Of a stretch of 64,000 nt of DNA, positions 37,450-46,011 are shown piece by piece. This DNA is from Modestobacter versicolor (GTDB lineage: Bacteria; Actinomycetota; Actinomycetes; Mycobacteriales; Geodermatophilaceae). A model generated the notes under the pieces. It made no database searches, was not told the DNA's origin, and saw only the letters and a list, made by a program, of their open reading frames with translations. The translations under genes and the position numbers were made by a program. The stretch lies in the NCBI RefSeq assembly GCF_014195485.1, contig NZ_JACIBU010000001.1, positions 2,666,001-2,730,000 on the forward strand, written 5' to 3'. How positions within the stretch are numbered: the stretch's first letter is position 1; every line of letters starts with the position of its first letter.

Positions 37450-38411
37450 TGCTGGACGACGACGTCCGGGAGCGGGCGCTGACCGCGCTGCTGGCCGGTC
37501 AGCGGCACTCCTGGGACCAGGGGCTCACGGCCGCCGTGCTCGAGCAGACGGGCGCGGCGGCCGTGCTGCGCCTGGTGGTCGACGACGCGGTCGCCCGGCA
37601 GCTGCCCGACGGGCGGCTGGCCGAGCTGGACCCGGCCTGCGCGGTGAACAGCGCAGCGGTCGGCCGGTACGTGGAGCTGCTGGCCGCGCGCAGCGGCGAC
37701 CCGGCGCTCGCCGCAGCGGCGGCCGCCCAGCGCGCGTGGGTGCTGCGGGCCGCGCCACGGGCGGCCGACGGCACGCTGTTCCACCTGGTCGACCGCCCCG
37801 AGGTGTGGGCCGACACCGTGTTCATGGTGGTGCCCTACCTGGCCGCGCTCGGCGAGACCGCCGCCGCGGTCGCCCAGCTGGCCGGGCACCGTCGACGGCT
37901 GCGCGACCCGCGCACCGGGCTGTGGTCGGCCCGCTGGGACGAGGCGGCGGGGGCGCCGGCCGACGCCCGCGCGTGGGGCACCGGCAACGGCTGGGTGGTG
38001 GCGGGCCTGGCCGCGGCGGTCGGCCGGCTGCCGGGCGAGGCGGGGACGGCGGCCGCCGCGGAGTGCCGCGCGCTGCTGGACGCCTGCCTGGAGCTCCGCC
38101 GCCCGGACGGGCTGTTCGGCGACGTGCTCGACGACCCGGCCGGCCCGGCCGACACCGCCGTCGGGTCGATGCTCGCCTGGGCGGCGCTGCTCGGCGCGGG
38201 CGAGGGCTGGCTGCCCGCGCGCTACGCCGACGTCGGGGCCGACCTGCTGGCCGCCGTCGCGGACCGGGTCGACGGGCTCGGCCGGGTCACCGGCGCCAGC
38301 GCGGCACCGCACTTCGACCGGCCCGGCCACTCCCCCGAGGCCCAGGCCCTGCTGCTGCTCGCCGACTCCGCGCACCGCGCCTGGTGCGACCGGGGCGCCG
38401 CGTCCCGCTGA
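37449..38411 (+). CDS. GH88/GH105-like glycoside hydrolase
   Basis: 320 residues from the GTG at 37449, which shares one base with the SDR stop. Blocks SWDQGL, FHLVDRPEVWADTVFMVVPYLA and ARAWGTGNGWVVAGLAA are characteristic of the (alpha/alpha)6 barrel unsaturated uronyl hydrolase families GH88/GH105. Aspartates in WADT and a Trp-rich GNGWV segment lie where family active-site residues are expected. It may process an unsaturated uronide from pectin or another plant polymer, widening the island beyond cellulose. No signal peptide. Its stop lies in the loop of an 18-bp hairpin shared with the convergent GH6 gene. Confidence 0.78.
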   Translation: MLDDDVRERALTALLAGQRHSWDQGLTAAVLEQTGAAAVLRLVVDDAVARQLPDGRLAELDPACAVNSAAVGRYVELLAARSGDPALAAAAAAQRAWVLRAAPRAADGTLFHLVDRPEVWADTVFMVVPYLAALGETAAAVAQLAGHRRRLRDPRTGLWSARWDEAAGAPADARAWGTGNGWVVAGLAAAVGRLPGEAGTAAAAECRALLDACLELRRPDGLFGDVLDDPAGPADTAVGSMLAWAALLGAGEGWLPARYADVGADLLAAVADRVDGLGRVTGASAAPHFDRPGHSPEAQALLLLADSAHRAWCDRGAASR

Positions 38412-38428
38412 CGCGGCGCCCCGGTCGC
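38386..38428. terminator. Bidirectional terminator hairpin over a stop codon
   Basis: The left arm 38386-38403 and the right arm 38411-38428 pair perfectly over 18 bp (core GGGGCGCCGCGT/ACGCGGCGCCCC) with a 7-nt loop. The stop TGA of the GH105-like gene (38409-38411) spans the loop and first paired base. It separates convergent genes, GH6 ending at 38434. Confidence 0.8.
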
Positions 38429-38433
38429 GGGGC

Positions 38434-39756
38434 TCAGCGCAGCGGCGGGACCGCGAGCTGGGCCAGCTGCAGCGCCTGCTGCGGGAACCAGGCACCCGCA
38501 GCCGGGTCGGTGATCCCGCCCCACTCCGGGTCGGTGGTGCTGCCCGGGACACCCCGGTTGCACTCGCCGTCGGACTGTCCCGGCGTCTTCACCCACAGGT
38601 AGGCGTCGACGAGCGGGAACGCCGGGTCCGGCACGGCCTTCGGGCGGGCACCCAGGCCCCGGCCGGGCGGGTTGCACCAGGTCTGCGGGTCCGGGTACGC
38701 GGCGCCCGGTGCCGGAGCCCACGGTCCCCGGCCGTTGCGGCTGGTGTCGATGACCACGTGGGCCGTGGGCTCAGCGCCGGCCAGCAGCGCCTCGTACCGC
38801 TGGGTGATCCCGAGGGTGTTCGCGGCGGGGTCGGTGGCGGTGTCGCTCCACTGCTGGAACGGGTCGAGCGCGACGCCGGTGAAGCCGTTCGCCGGCCCGC
38901 CGTTCCAGTACTGGTTGGGGCACGGGTCGGCGTCGACGCCGTGCACGTAGGTCGCCGGCAGGACGGCGAGGCAGGCGGAGATCCAGGTGCCGTAGTGGGA
39001 CAGGTTCGGCGTGTACTGGTAGTTCGAGGTGTTCAGCGCCAGGCCCTGGAACTCCGCGACGGCGGCGTCCTGCAGCCGGTCGGCGATGCTGCCGACGTTG
39101 TGCCAGGCGGTGTGCCCGGCGTCCAGGTAGACCAGCGCGTTCGGGTTGGCCCGCTCGATGGCCCGCCCGGCGTGGGCGATGTCGGCGAGCCGGCCCTCGT
39201 CGGTGGGCGCCGTGCCCTCGGGGTAGGTGCCCGCGGGGCAGTCGCCGGGCATCAGCGCCAGGCCGTCGGGCTCGACGACCACCACGACCTGCTGGCCGCG
39301 CGTGAGGCCGGCGGCGAAGCCGTCGACCCACGCGCGGTAGGCCGCGTCGTCGGCCGCGCCGCCGGCGGAGTACTGGGAGCAGTCCCGGCCCGGCACGTTG
39401 TAGACGACGAACGTCGGCACGCTGCGGGTCGCCGCGGCCAGCGCCGAGGCCCGGCGCACCTCCTGCCGGACCTCCGCGGGCGTGCCGTCGGTGAACCACG
39501 ACGCCTGCGGGGTGGCGACCTCGCGGGCGATCAGCCCGGCGTCGCCGAAGCGGTGCGCCCGGGTGAGGTCGACGGCCTGCTGGACAGCGCCGGAGTCGGG
39601 GACCGGGGTGGTGAAGCGGGTGCCGGGGGCCAGCGGCGGGGCCTGGGTGGTCGGAGGTGCTGCGGCGGCCGGGCTGCTCAGGGTGAGCTGCCCGAGGGTG
39701 AGCGCTGCGGTGACCGCCAGCAGTGCCGCGCGTCCGCGGCGAGGAGTCGAGAACAT
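38434..39756 (-). CDS. GH6 family cellulase (secreted)
   Basis: 440 residues from the ATG at 39756. The signal peptide ends near SSPAAAAPP (about residue 33). The catalytic domain has the GH6 motifs FVVYNVPGRDCSQYSAGG, VVVVEPDGLALM, YLDAGHTAWHN, ALNTSNYQ, VIDTSRNGRGP, WCNPPGRGLG and LWVKTPGQSDGEC. These include the aspartates in RDC and EPD that form the active site. No cellulose-binding module is present, so it may act on soluble or amorphous cellulose. Two CebR-type palindromes lie upstream, so it should be induced with the transporter. Confidence 0.94.
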   Translation of the reverse strand: MFSTPRRGRAALLAVTAALTLGQLTLSSPAAAAPPTTQAPPLAPGTRFTTPVPDSGAVQQAVDLTRAHRFGDAGLIAREVATPQASWFTDGTPAEVRQEVRRASALAAATRSVPTFVVYNVPGRDCSQYSAGGAADDAAYRAWVDGFAAGLTRGQQVVVVVEPDGLALMPGDCPAGTYPEGTAPTDEGRLADIAHAGRAIERANPNALVYLDAGHTAWHNVGSIADRLQDAAVAEFQGLALNTSNYQYTPNLSHYGTWISACLAVLPATYVHGVDADPCPNQYWNGGPANGFTGVALDPFQQWSDTATDPAANTLGITQRYEALLAGAEPTAHVVIDTSRNGRGPWAPAPGAAYPDPQTWCNPPGRGLGARPKAVPDPAFPLVDAYLWVKTPGQSDGECNRGVPGSTTDPEWGGITDPAAGAWFPQQALQLAQLAVPPLR

Positions 39757-39803
39757 CGTCGTCCTGTCGTCGGTGGGACCCGTGCACGTCGCCGACGCAC
39801 GGG

Positions 39804-39817
39804 CGGGAGCGCTCCCT
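39804..39817. promoter_or_regulatory. CebR-type operator O3 upstream of GH6 gene
   Basis: CGGGAGCGCTCCCT contains the perfect 12-bp palindrome GGGAGCGCTCCC, identical to the core of the Streptomyces CebR box. It lies 48 bp upstream of the GH6 start, likely near the promoter. Confidence 0.8.
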
Positions 39818-39860
39818 GCGGTGCGCGTGCCGGTCCTCGGCGGCTGGTCGGTGGTGGATG

Positions 39861-39874
39861 TGAGAGCGCTTACA
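39861..39874. promoter_or_regulatory. CebR-type operator O4 upstream of GH6 gene
   Basis: TGAGAGCGCTTACA keeps the central GAGCGCT and the outer TG and CA of the box. It is 105 bp upstream of the GH6 start and 44 bp from O3. Two sites allow looping or cooperative repression. Confidence 0.65.
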
Positions 39875-39981
39875 CCGACCCTGCCCGGCGGATGCCGCGT
39901 CTGGCAAGACCCGGTCGTTCCGGAACGGCGTGGCGCGCTGGGAAGACAAGGCGTGTCCGGCGGCTTACAGTGCGCACGTAG

Positions 39982-39993
39982 TTGAGCCCTCAA
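39982..39993. promoter_or_regulatory. MarR-type palindrome upstream of pirin gene
   Basis: TTGAGCCCTCAA is an inverted repeat TTGAG/CTCAA with a CC centre, inside TAGTTGAGCCCTCAATC. It is 16 bp upstream of the first pirin ATG. This class of site is bound by MarR/OhrR-like regulators; no such regulator gene is in the neighbourhood. Confidence 0.5.
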
Positions 39994-40009
39994 TCGAGAT
40001 GAGGCAGCC

Positions 40010-41020
40010 ATGCCCGCCGTGACCGTCGAGGACACCACCACCCTGGCCCGGGTCCCGGTGCCCGAGCCCCGCACGGTCCGCCGGCGAACCCGGTCGGTGA
40101 CCACCGCGCCGGCGGGCTTCGAGGGCGAGGGCTTCCCGGTCCGCCGCGCCTTCGCCGGTGTCGACCTGCGCGACCTCGACCCGTTCATCCACATGGACCA
40201 GATGGGTGAGGTCGAGTACGCCCCGGGTGAGCCGAAGGGCACGTCCTGGCACCCGCACCGCGGCTTCGAGACCGTCACCTACATCATCGACGGCACCTTC
40301 GAGCACGCCGACAGCCACGGCGGTGGCGGCACGATCAGCAACGGCGACACCCAGTGGATGACCGCCGGCGGGGGCGTGCTGCACATCGAGCGGCCCCCGG
40401 AGGCGCTGGTGCTCTCCGGCGGGCTCTTCCACGGCCTGCAGCTGTGGGTGAACCTGCCCCGCGCGCAGAAGTGGGTCGAGCCGCGCTACCAGGACCTGCG
40501 GGCCCGCGAGTCGGTGCTGCTGGCCAGCCCGGACGGCGGCGCCCTGCTCCGGGTCATCGCCGGCGACGTCGGCGGACACCGAGGGCCGGGGTCGACGTAC
40601 ACGCCGATGGCGATGGTGCACGCGACCGTCTCCCCCGGCGCGACCCTCGACCTCCCGTGGCGGCCGGACTTCAACGCGCTGGTCTACGTGCTCTCCGGCA
40701 GCGGCGCGGTGGGCATCGACGGCTCCCCGGTGCGCACCGGGCAGCTCGCGGTGCTCGGCCCCGGTGACACCGTGACCCTGCGGGGCACCCGGCCCGGCGA
40801 CCGGCACGCGCAGTCGCGCACCCCCGACCTGGACGTCGTCGTCCTCGGCGGGCTGCCCATCCGGGAGCCGATCGCCATGTACGGGCCGTTCGTGATGAAC
40901 ACCCGGCAGGAGGTGCTGGACGCCCTCACCGACGCCCAGGCCGGCCGGCTCGGCAGCATCCCGGCCAGCTACGTCGGCGCTGCCGCCGCGCACGGTGACC
41001 TGCGCGGCGAGAGCGAGTAG
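40010..41020 (+). CDS. Pirin family protein, first of pair
   Basis: 336 residues. The N-terminal cupin has the pirin metal site: WHPHRGFETVTYIIDG with histidines and a downstream HIERPPE segment supplying the remaining ligands. A C-terminal pirin domain follows (about residues 200-310). Pirins are iron-binding bicupins; some have quercetin dioxygenase activity, others act as redox-dependent cofactors. A MarR-like palindrome upstream suggests an inducible promoter, possibly by phenolics or oxidants. The second pirin begins 9 nt downstream. Confidence 0.9.
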   Translation: MPAVTVEDTTTLARVPVPEPRTVRRRTRSVTTAPAGFEGEGFPVRRAFAGVDLRDLDPFIHMDQMGEVEYAPGEPKGTSWHPHRGFETVTYIIDGTFEHADSHGGGGTISNGDTQWMTAGGGVLHIERPPEALVLSGGLFHGLQLWVNLPRAQKWVEPRYQDLRARESVLLASPDGGALLRVIAGDVGGHRGPGSTYTPMAMVHATVSPGATLDLPWRPDFNALVYVLSGSGAVGIDGSPVRTGQLAVLGPGDTVTLRGTRPGDRHAQSRTPDLDVVVLGGLPIREPIAMYGPFVMNTRQEVLDALTDAQAGRLGSIPASYVGAAAAHGDLRGESE

Positions 41021-41029
41021 GAACACGCC

Positions 41030-41995
41030 ATGAGCAACCTCGAGCCGCGTCCCGACGCGCACGAGCTCGGCGGGCTGGCGGCGGCCTCGGCCCGCCCCGC
41101 GCTGGAACTGCTGCCGGGCAAGGAGGTGCTGCTCGGCGAGGGCACCCGGGTCCGCCGGCTGCTGCCCACCCTCGGGCGGCGGCTGGTGGGCGCCTGGGCC
41201 TTCGTCGACCACTACGGCCCTGACGACGTCTGGACCTCGGCCGGCATGGAGGTGCTGCCGCACCCGCACACCGGGCTGCAGACGGTCTCCTGGCTGCTCG
41301 ACGGCGAGGTGCACCACCGCGACTCGCTCGGCAGCGACGTCGTCGTCAAGCCGCGCGAGCTGGCGCTGATGACCGCGGGGCACGCCATCGCGCACGCCGA
41401 GCAGTCACCGGCCCAGCACCCGCGCTTCCTGCACGGCGCCCAGCTGTGGGTGGCCCTGCCGGACGCCGTCCGGGACACCGCCCCGGCGTTCGAGCACCAC
41501 ACGGCCCTGCCCGGTTTCAGCTCGGACGGCGTCAGCGCGACCGTGCTGATGGGCTCGCTCGGCGGTGCGACCTCCCCCGGGACGGCGCACACCCCGCTGG
41601 TCGGCGTCGACCTGGCGCTGGACGCCGGCGCCGACGTCGAGCTGCCGCTGGAGCCGGACTTCGAGTACGGGCTGCTGACCGCCTCGGGGTCCGCGGACGT
41701 CGAGGGCGTGCCGCTGACCCCGGGCGCGATGCTCTACCTGGGGTCGGGCCGGCGCACGGTGCGGCTGCGCACCGAGGCGCCGGCGGAGCTGCTGCTGCTC
41801 GGTGGCGAGCCGTTCGAGGAGCGGATCGTCATGTGGTGGAACTTCGTCGGCCGCTCGGGCGAGGAGATCGCCGAGTTCGCCGAGCAGTGGGCCGAGGGCG
41901 ACCGGTTCGACGACGTCCCCGGGTTCGACGGCTACCGGCTCGGCGCCCCGGCCCTGCCCCCGCTGCCGCTCAAGCCCCGCGGCCGCGTGCGCTGA
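41030..41995 (+). CDS. Pirin family protein, second of pair
   Basis: 321 residues, only distantly like the first pirin. The metal site region is LPHPHTGLQTVSWLLDGEVHHRDS and later GHAIAHAEQSP, giving a set of histidines at the cupin positions. The C-terminal part contains EERIVMWWNFVGRSGEEI, a typical pirin C-terminal signature. Tandem and co-transcribed with the first, they may work on related substrates. A long hairpin (42011-42055) ends the unit opposite the dipeptide operon. Confidence 0.9.
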   Translation: MSNLEPRPDAHELGGLAAASARPALELLPGKEVLLGEGTRVRRLLPTLGRRLVGAWAFVDHYGPDDVWTSAGMEVLPHPHTGLQTVSWLLDGEVHHRDSLGSDVVVKPRELALMTAGHAIAHAEQSPAQHPRFLHGAQLWVALPDAVRDTAPAFEHHTALPGFSSDGVSATVLMGSLGGATSPGTAHTPLVGVDLALDAGADVELPLEPDFEYGLLTASGSADVEGVPLTPGAMLYLGSGRRTVRLRTEAPAELLLLGGEPFEERIVMWWNFVGRSGEEIAEFAEQWAEGDRFDDVPGFDGYRLGAPALPPLPLKPRGRVR

Positions 41996-42010
41996 CCCCC
42001 CTCACCCCGA

Positions 42011-42055
42011 AGATGGCCATCTCCGGGGTCCGCAGACCCCCGGAGATGGTCATCT
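42011..42055. terminator. Bidirectional terminator between pirin pair and peptide ABC operon
   Basis: Nineteen-to-twenty-pair stem beginning AGATGGCCATCTCC (42011-) and ending GGAGATGGTCATCT (-42055), with a single bulged C and a CGCA tetraloop. It lies between convergent transcription units. Confidence 0.8.
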
Positions 42056-42079
42056 CCGGGGCGAGCGGGGGCCGGCGGG

Positions 42080-43759
42080 TCAGCGCAGCGCGTTCCACTC
42101 CGCGCGGCGGCGGGCCTGCTCGTCGGGGTCGGGCACCGGCAGCGAGGCGAGCAGCCGCTGGGTGTACGGGTGCTGCGGGGCGCCGAGCACCTCCGCCCCG
42201 GTGCCCTCCTCGACCAGCTGCCCGCGGTAGAGGACGGCGATCTTGTCGGCCAGCAGGTCGACGACGGCGAGGTCGTGGCTGATGAACAGCGCCGCGAACC
42301 CCAGCTCCTTCTGCAGCTCGTCGAACAGCTCCAGCACCCGGGCCTGCACCGACACGTCGAGGGCCGAGGTCGGCTCGTCGGCGATCAGCAGCTCGGGCTG
42401 CAGGGCCAGGCCACGGGCCAGGCTGGCCCGCTGGCGCTGCCCACCGGAGAGCTCGTGCGGGTACCGGTCGCCGAAGGTCCTCGGCAGCTGCACCGCCTCG
42501 AGCAGCTCGTCGACCCGGGCGCGGGCGGCCTGCGCGTCCTTGGCCCGCTTGTGCACGATCAGCGGTTCGGCGACCGCCTCGGCGATGGTGAGCAGCGGGT
42601 TGAAGCTGGACGCCGGGTCCTGGAAGACGAAGCCGATCCGCTCGCGCACCGGGCGGAAGCTGCGCTCCTTGAAACCGTTCATCTCCGCGCCCAGCACCTG
42701 CAGCGAGCCGCCGGTGACCTTGGTCAGCCCGGCGATGGCCCGGCCGATGGTCGTCTTGCCGCTTCCGCTCTCCCCCACCAGGCCGAGCACCTCGCCCGGG
42801 CGGATCGCGAAGCTCACGCCGTCGACCGCGGTGAAGTCCGGCCGGCGCATCCGCCCGGGGTAGACGATCCGCAGGTCGCGGGCCTCCACCACCGGCGCTG
42901 CCTCGGCCCAGCCGGGCGCGCGGCGCGCCGCCCGCTCCCGGGTGAGCTCGACGCCCTGGCCGAGCCGCGGCACCGCCGCGAGCAGCCGCTGGGTGTACGG
43001 GTCCTGCGGGGAGCTGAACAGGGTGCGGACGTCGGCCTGCTCGACGATCTCGCCCTGGTACATGACCGCGACCCGGTCGGCCAGGTCGGCGACGACGCCC
43101 ATGTTGTGGGTGATCAGCACGATGGCGGCGCCGAAGTCGTCGCGGCAGCGCCGCAGCAGCTCCAGGATCTCCGCCTGGACGGTGACGTCGAGGGCCGTCG
43201 TCGGCTCGTCGGCGATGATCACGCCGGGGTCGAGCACGAGCGCCTGGGCGATGACGATGCGCTGCTTCTGACCACCGGAGAACTGGTGCGGGTAGTGGTC
43301 GATCCGCTCCTCCGGGTCGGGGATGCCGACCCGGCGCAGCACGTCGATCGCCTTGGCCCGCGCCTCCTTGCGGCTGAGCTTCCCGTGCGCCCGGAGCCCC
43401 TCGATGATCTGCCAGCCCACCGGGTAGACGGGGTTGAGCGAGGTCGAGGGCTCCTGGAACACCATCGCGGCGTCCTCGCCGCGCACCTCGCGCAGCGCCG
43501 AGCCCCGCAGCGGGACGACGTCCTGCGAGCTGCTGCCGTCCTTGCTGGACAGCACCACGGCCCCGCGCACCCGGGCGGTCTCCGGCAGCAGGCCGAGGAT
43601 GCTGCGGGCGGTGACGGTCTTGCCGCTGCCGCTCTCCCCGACGATGGCCAGCACCTCGCCGGCCTGCACCTGCAGGGTGACCCCGGTGACGGCGTCGACC
43701 GTGCCGGCGTCGGTGGCGAAGGAGATCTGCAGGTCGGTGATGTCGACGACGGCGCTCAT
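42080..43759 (-). CDS. Peptide ABC transporter, two fused ATPase domains (OppD-OppF type)
   Basis: 559 residues from the ATG at 43759. Two complete ABC modules are joined in one chain. The first has GESGSGKT, SGGQKQRIVIAQAL and VIIADEPTTALD; the second GESGSGKTT, LSGGQRQRASLARGL and LLIADEPTSALD. Each is followed by the oligopeptide-type C-terminal segment (DPYTQRLLAAVPR; HPYTQRLLASLPVPD). It replaces the separate OppD and OppF ATPases. Its start overlaps the permease stop by 4 nt; it is the last gene of the operon. Confidence 0.94.
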   Translation of the reverse strand: MSAVVDITDLQISFATDAGTVDAVTGVTLQVQAGEVLAIVGESGSGKTVTARSILGLLPETARVRGAVVLSSKDGSSSQDVVPLRGSALREVRGEDAAMVFQEPSTSLNPVYPVGWQIIEGLRAHGKLSRKEARAKAIDVLRRVGIPDPEERIDHYPHQFSGGQKQRIVIAQALVLDPGVIIADEPTTALDVTVQAEILELLRRCRDDFGAAIVLITHNMGVVADLADRVAVMYQGEIVEQADVRTLFSSPQDPYTQRLLAAVPRLGQGVELTRERAARRAPGWAEAAPVVEARDLRIVYPGRMRRPDFTAVDGVSFAIRPGEVLGLVGESGSGKTTIGRAIAGLTKVTGGSLQVLGAEMNGFKERSFRPVRERIGFVFQDPASSFNPLLTIAEAVAEPLIVHKRAKDAQAARARVDELLEAVQLPRTFGDRYPHELSGGQRQRASLARGLALQPELLIADEPTSALDVSVQARVLELFDELQKELGFAALFISHDLAVVDLLADKIAVLYRGQLVEEGTGAEVLGAPQHPYTQRLLASLPVPDPDEQARRRAEWNALR

Positions 43760-44781
43760 GCCAGCGTCCCTTCCGTGTGCACGACCGCTCCACCGGGCTC
43801 GACGATGCCGGCCGGCGGCGGCGCGGTGTCCGCGGCCTTGCGGCGGCTGCGCAGCCGGGGGTCGGCGAGGTCGTTGAGGCTCTCCCCGACCAGGGTCAGG
43901 CCCAGCACCGTTGCCACGATCGCGGCACCCGGGAAGACCGAGGTCCACCAGATCCCGCTGGTCACGTCGGACAGCGAGCGGTTGAGGTCGAAGCCCCACT
44001 CCGCAGCCTCGGTCGGCTGGATGCCGAACCCGAGGAACCCGAGCCCGGCGAGGGTGAGGATCGCCTCGGAGGCGTTGAGCGTGAGGATCAACGGCAGCGT
44101 GCGGGTGGCGTTGCGCAGCACGTGCTTGCTCATGATCCGCCAGTTGCTGGCACCGATGACCCGGGCGGACTCGACGAAGGCCTCGGACTTGATCCGCAGC
44201 GTCTCGGCGCGCACCACCCGGAAGTACTGCGGGATGAAGACCACCGTGATCGAGATGGCCGCGGCGAAGATGCCGCCCCAGAGGCTGGACTGCCCGCCGC
44301 TGATGACGATGGCCACGATGATCGCGAGCAGCAGCGTCGGGAAGGCGTAGACGGCGTCGGCGATGACGACCAGCACCCGGTCCAGCCAGCCACCGAAGTA
44401 GCCGGACACCAGGCCGAGCAGGACGCCCAGCACGATCGACAGCAGCACCGCCACGACGATCACGTAGAGCGCCGTCCGGGAACCCCAGATGACCCGGGAC
44501 AGCACGTCGTAACCGCCGACGGTGGTGCCCAGCAGGTGGTTGCCCGACGGGCTGGCCTGCGCACCGAAGGGACCGTTGGCGTCCCGCAGCTGGCCGTACT
44601 CGTAGGGCGCGAGCAGCGGCGCGAAGACGGCGGTGAGCACGAAGACGCCCATCAGCACCAGGCCGGCGACGAGCATGCCGCGCTGCAGGCCGACGCTCTG
44701 CCGCAGCTGGTTGACGACCGGCAGCTGGCGCCAGGTGCGGCGCCGCCGGGTGGCGGTGGGAGGGGTGGCAGCGGTGGCCAT
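43756..44781 (-). CDS. Peptide ABC permease (OppC/DppC type)
   Basis: 341 residues. The basic N-terminal segment ATRRRRTWRQ precedes an OppC N domain and six membrane segments. The EAA-like loop SARVIGASNWRIMSKHVLRN contacts the ATPase. The final part DLADPRLRSRRK is typical of DppC. It pairs with the DppB-type permease encoded immediately upstream, with 1 nt between the genes. Confidence 0.94.
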   Translation of the reverse strand: MATAATPPTATRRRRTWRQLPVVNQLRQSVGLQRGMLVAGLVLMGVFVLTAVFAPLLAPYEYGQLRDANGPFGAQASPSGNHLLGTTVGGYDVLSRVIWGSRTALYVIVVAVLLSIVLGVLLGLVSGYFGGWLDRVLVVIADAVYAFPTLLLAIIVAIVISGGQSSLWGGIFAAAISITVVFIPQYFRVVRAETLRIKSEAFVESARVIGASNWRIMSKHVLRNATRTLPLILTLNASEAILTLAGLGFLGFGIQPTEAAEWGFDLNRSLSDVTSGIWWTSVFPGAAIVATVLGLTLVGESLNDLADPRLRSRRKAADTAPPPAGIVEPGGAVVHTEGTLA

Positions 44782-44782
44782 C

Positions 44783-45883
44783 TCAGTACCTCACCCGGGG
44801 GTCGATGAGCGCGGCGATGACGTCGACGATGAAGTTGGTGACGGCCACGATGACGGCGAGCAGGGCGACGATCCCCTGCACCGCCACGAAGTCGCGGGCC
44901 TGCAGGTACTCGGACAGCTGGAAGCCCAGGCCCTTCCACTCGAACGTGGTCTCGGTGAGCACGGCGCCGACCAGCAGCAGCGCGATCTGCAGGCCGATGA
45001 CGGTGATGATCGGGATCAGCGCCGGGCGGTAGGCGTGCTTGCGCAGCAGCCGCGACTCGCTGACCCCGCGGGAGCGGGCGGCCTCGACGTAGCCGGTGCC
45101 CAGGGTGCCGATGACGTTGGTGCGCACCAGCCGGAGGAAGACCCCGGCGGTCAGCAGGCCCAGCGCCACGGCGGGCAGGATCGCGTGCTGCAGCACGTCG
45201 GAGATGACCCCGCCGTCACCGGTCTGGATCGCGTCGATGATGGCGATGTTGGTCTGGTGGTCGAGCTGCTGGAGCTGGATCTCCGACCCGGTGGACGAGC
45301 GGCCGGCCACCGGCAGCCAGTCCAGCCAGACCGAGAAGACCAGCTTGAGCAGCAGCCCGGCGAAGAAGACCGGGGTGGCGTAGCAGAGGATCGCGAAGAC
45401 CCGCAGCACGGCGTCGGGGGTCCGGTCGCGGAAGTAGGCGGCGACCATGCCCAGCGGGATCCCCACGATGAACGCGACGACCAGCGCGTAGACGCTCAGC
45501 TCCAGGGTGGCGGCGCCGTAGGTCTTCAGCACGTCGGTGACCGGCTGCCGGTCGCTGATCGTGGTGCCGAAGTCGCCGCGCACGATGCCGCCGAGGTAGT
45601 CCAGGTACTGGCTGATCAGCGGCCGGTCGTAGCCGGCCTCGCGGATCCGCTCGGCCAGCTGGTCGGCCGGCAACCGGCCGCCGAGGGCGGCGGTGATCGG
45701 GTCACCGGTGGACCGCATCAGGAAGAAGACGGTCGTCACCAGGATGAAGATCGTCGGGAAGATCAGCAGGAAGCGGACCAGCAGGTAGCTGCCGAGGCCG
45801 CCACCGCCGCCGCGCTTCTTGGGCGCCTCGGGGGCGGTGCCCGCGGAGCCGGTGGCGGGCTCCGTCGTCGTCGTGGTGGTCAT
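44783..45883 (-). CDS. Peptide ABC permease (OppB/DppB type)
   Basis: 366 residues with six predicted membrane segments and a large extracytoplasmic loop after the first. Family motifs include DRPLISQYLDYLGGIVRGDFGTT-type sequence and the ATPase-contact loop ARSRGVSESRLLRKHAYR. It ends in VIAALIDPRVRY, characteristic of the family. A strong hairpin (45941-45977) precedes it, between this gene and the binding-protein gene. Confidence 0.94.
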   Translation of the reverse strand: MTTTTTTEPATGSAGTAPEAPKKRGGGGGLGSYLLVRFLLIFPTIFILVTTVFFLMRSTGDPITAALGGRLPADQLAERIREAGYDRPLISQYLDYLGGIVRGDFGTTISDRQPVTDVLKTYGAATLELSVYALVVAFIVGIPLGMVAAYFRDRTPDAVLRVFAILCYATPVFFAGLLLKLVFSVWLDWLPVAGRSSTGSEIQLQQLDHQTNIAIIDAIQTGDGGVISDVLQHAILPAVALGLLTAGVFLRLVRTNVIGTLGTGYVEAARSRGVSESRLLRKHAYRPALIPIITVIGLQIALLLVGAVLTETTFEWKGLGFQLSEYLQARDFVAVQGIVALLAVIVAVTNFIVDVIAALIDPRVRY

Positions 45884-45940
45884 CGCTCCCAGTCCATCAG
45901 TACGGCTCCTGCGCTCCGTGGGCAGGGCCGGACGTGCGGA

Positions 45941-45977
45941 GCCCCGGGCGACCCGCGTCTCGCGGGCCGCCCGGGGC
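45941..45977 (-). promoter_or_regulatory. Intercistronic hairpin after peptide-binding protein gene
   Basis: GCCCCGGGCG plus CCCGCG pairs with CGCGGG plus CGCCCGGGGC: 16 pairs with one internal A-C mismatch and a TCT loop. It lies 35 nt after the binding-protein stop (46012) and upstream of the DppB-type gene, the same position as the hairpin in the sugar operon. Confidence 0.75.
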
Positions 45978-46011
45978 CGTGTGCCGTGTCGATCAGCCCG
46001 TCAGGGACCGA

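Noticed and set aside
42170-44350. Long plus-strand open frame opposite the peptide ABC ATPase and permease
   Set aside because: It runs against two clearly recognised genes, has biased composition, and shows no motif or ribosome site.
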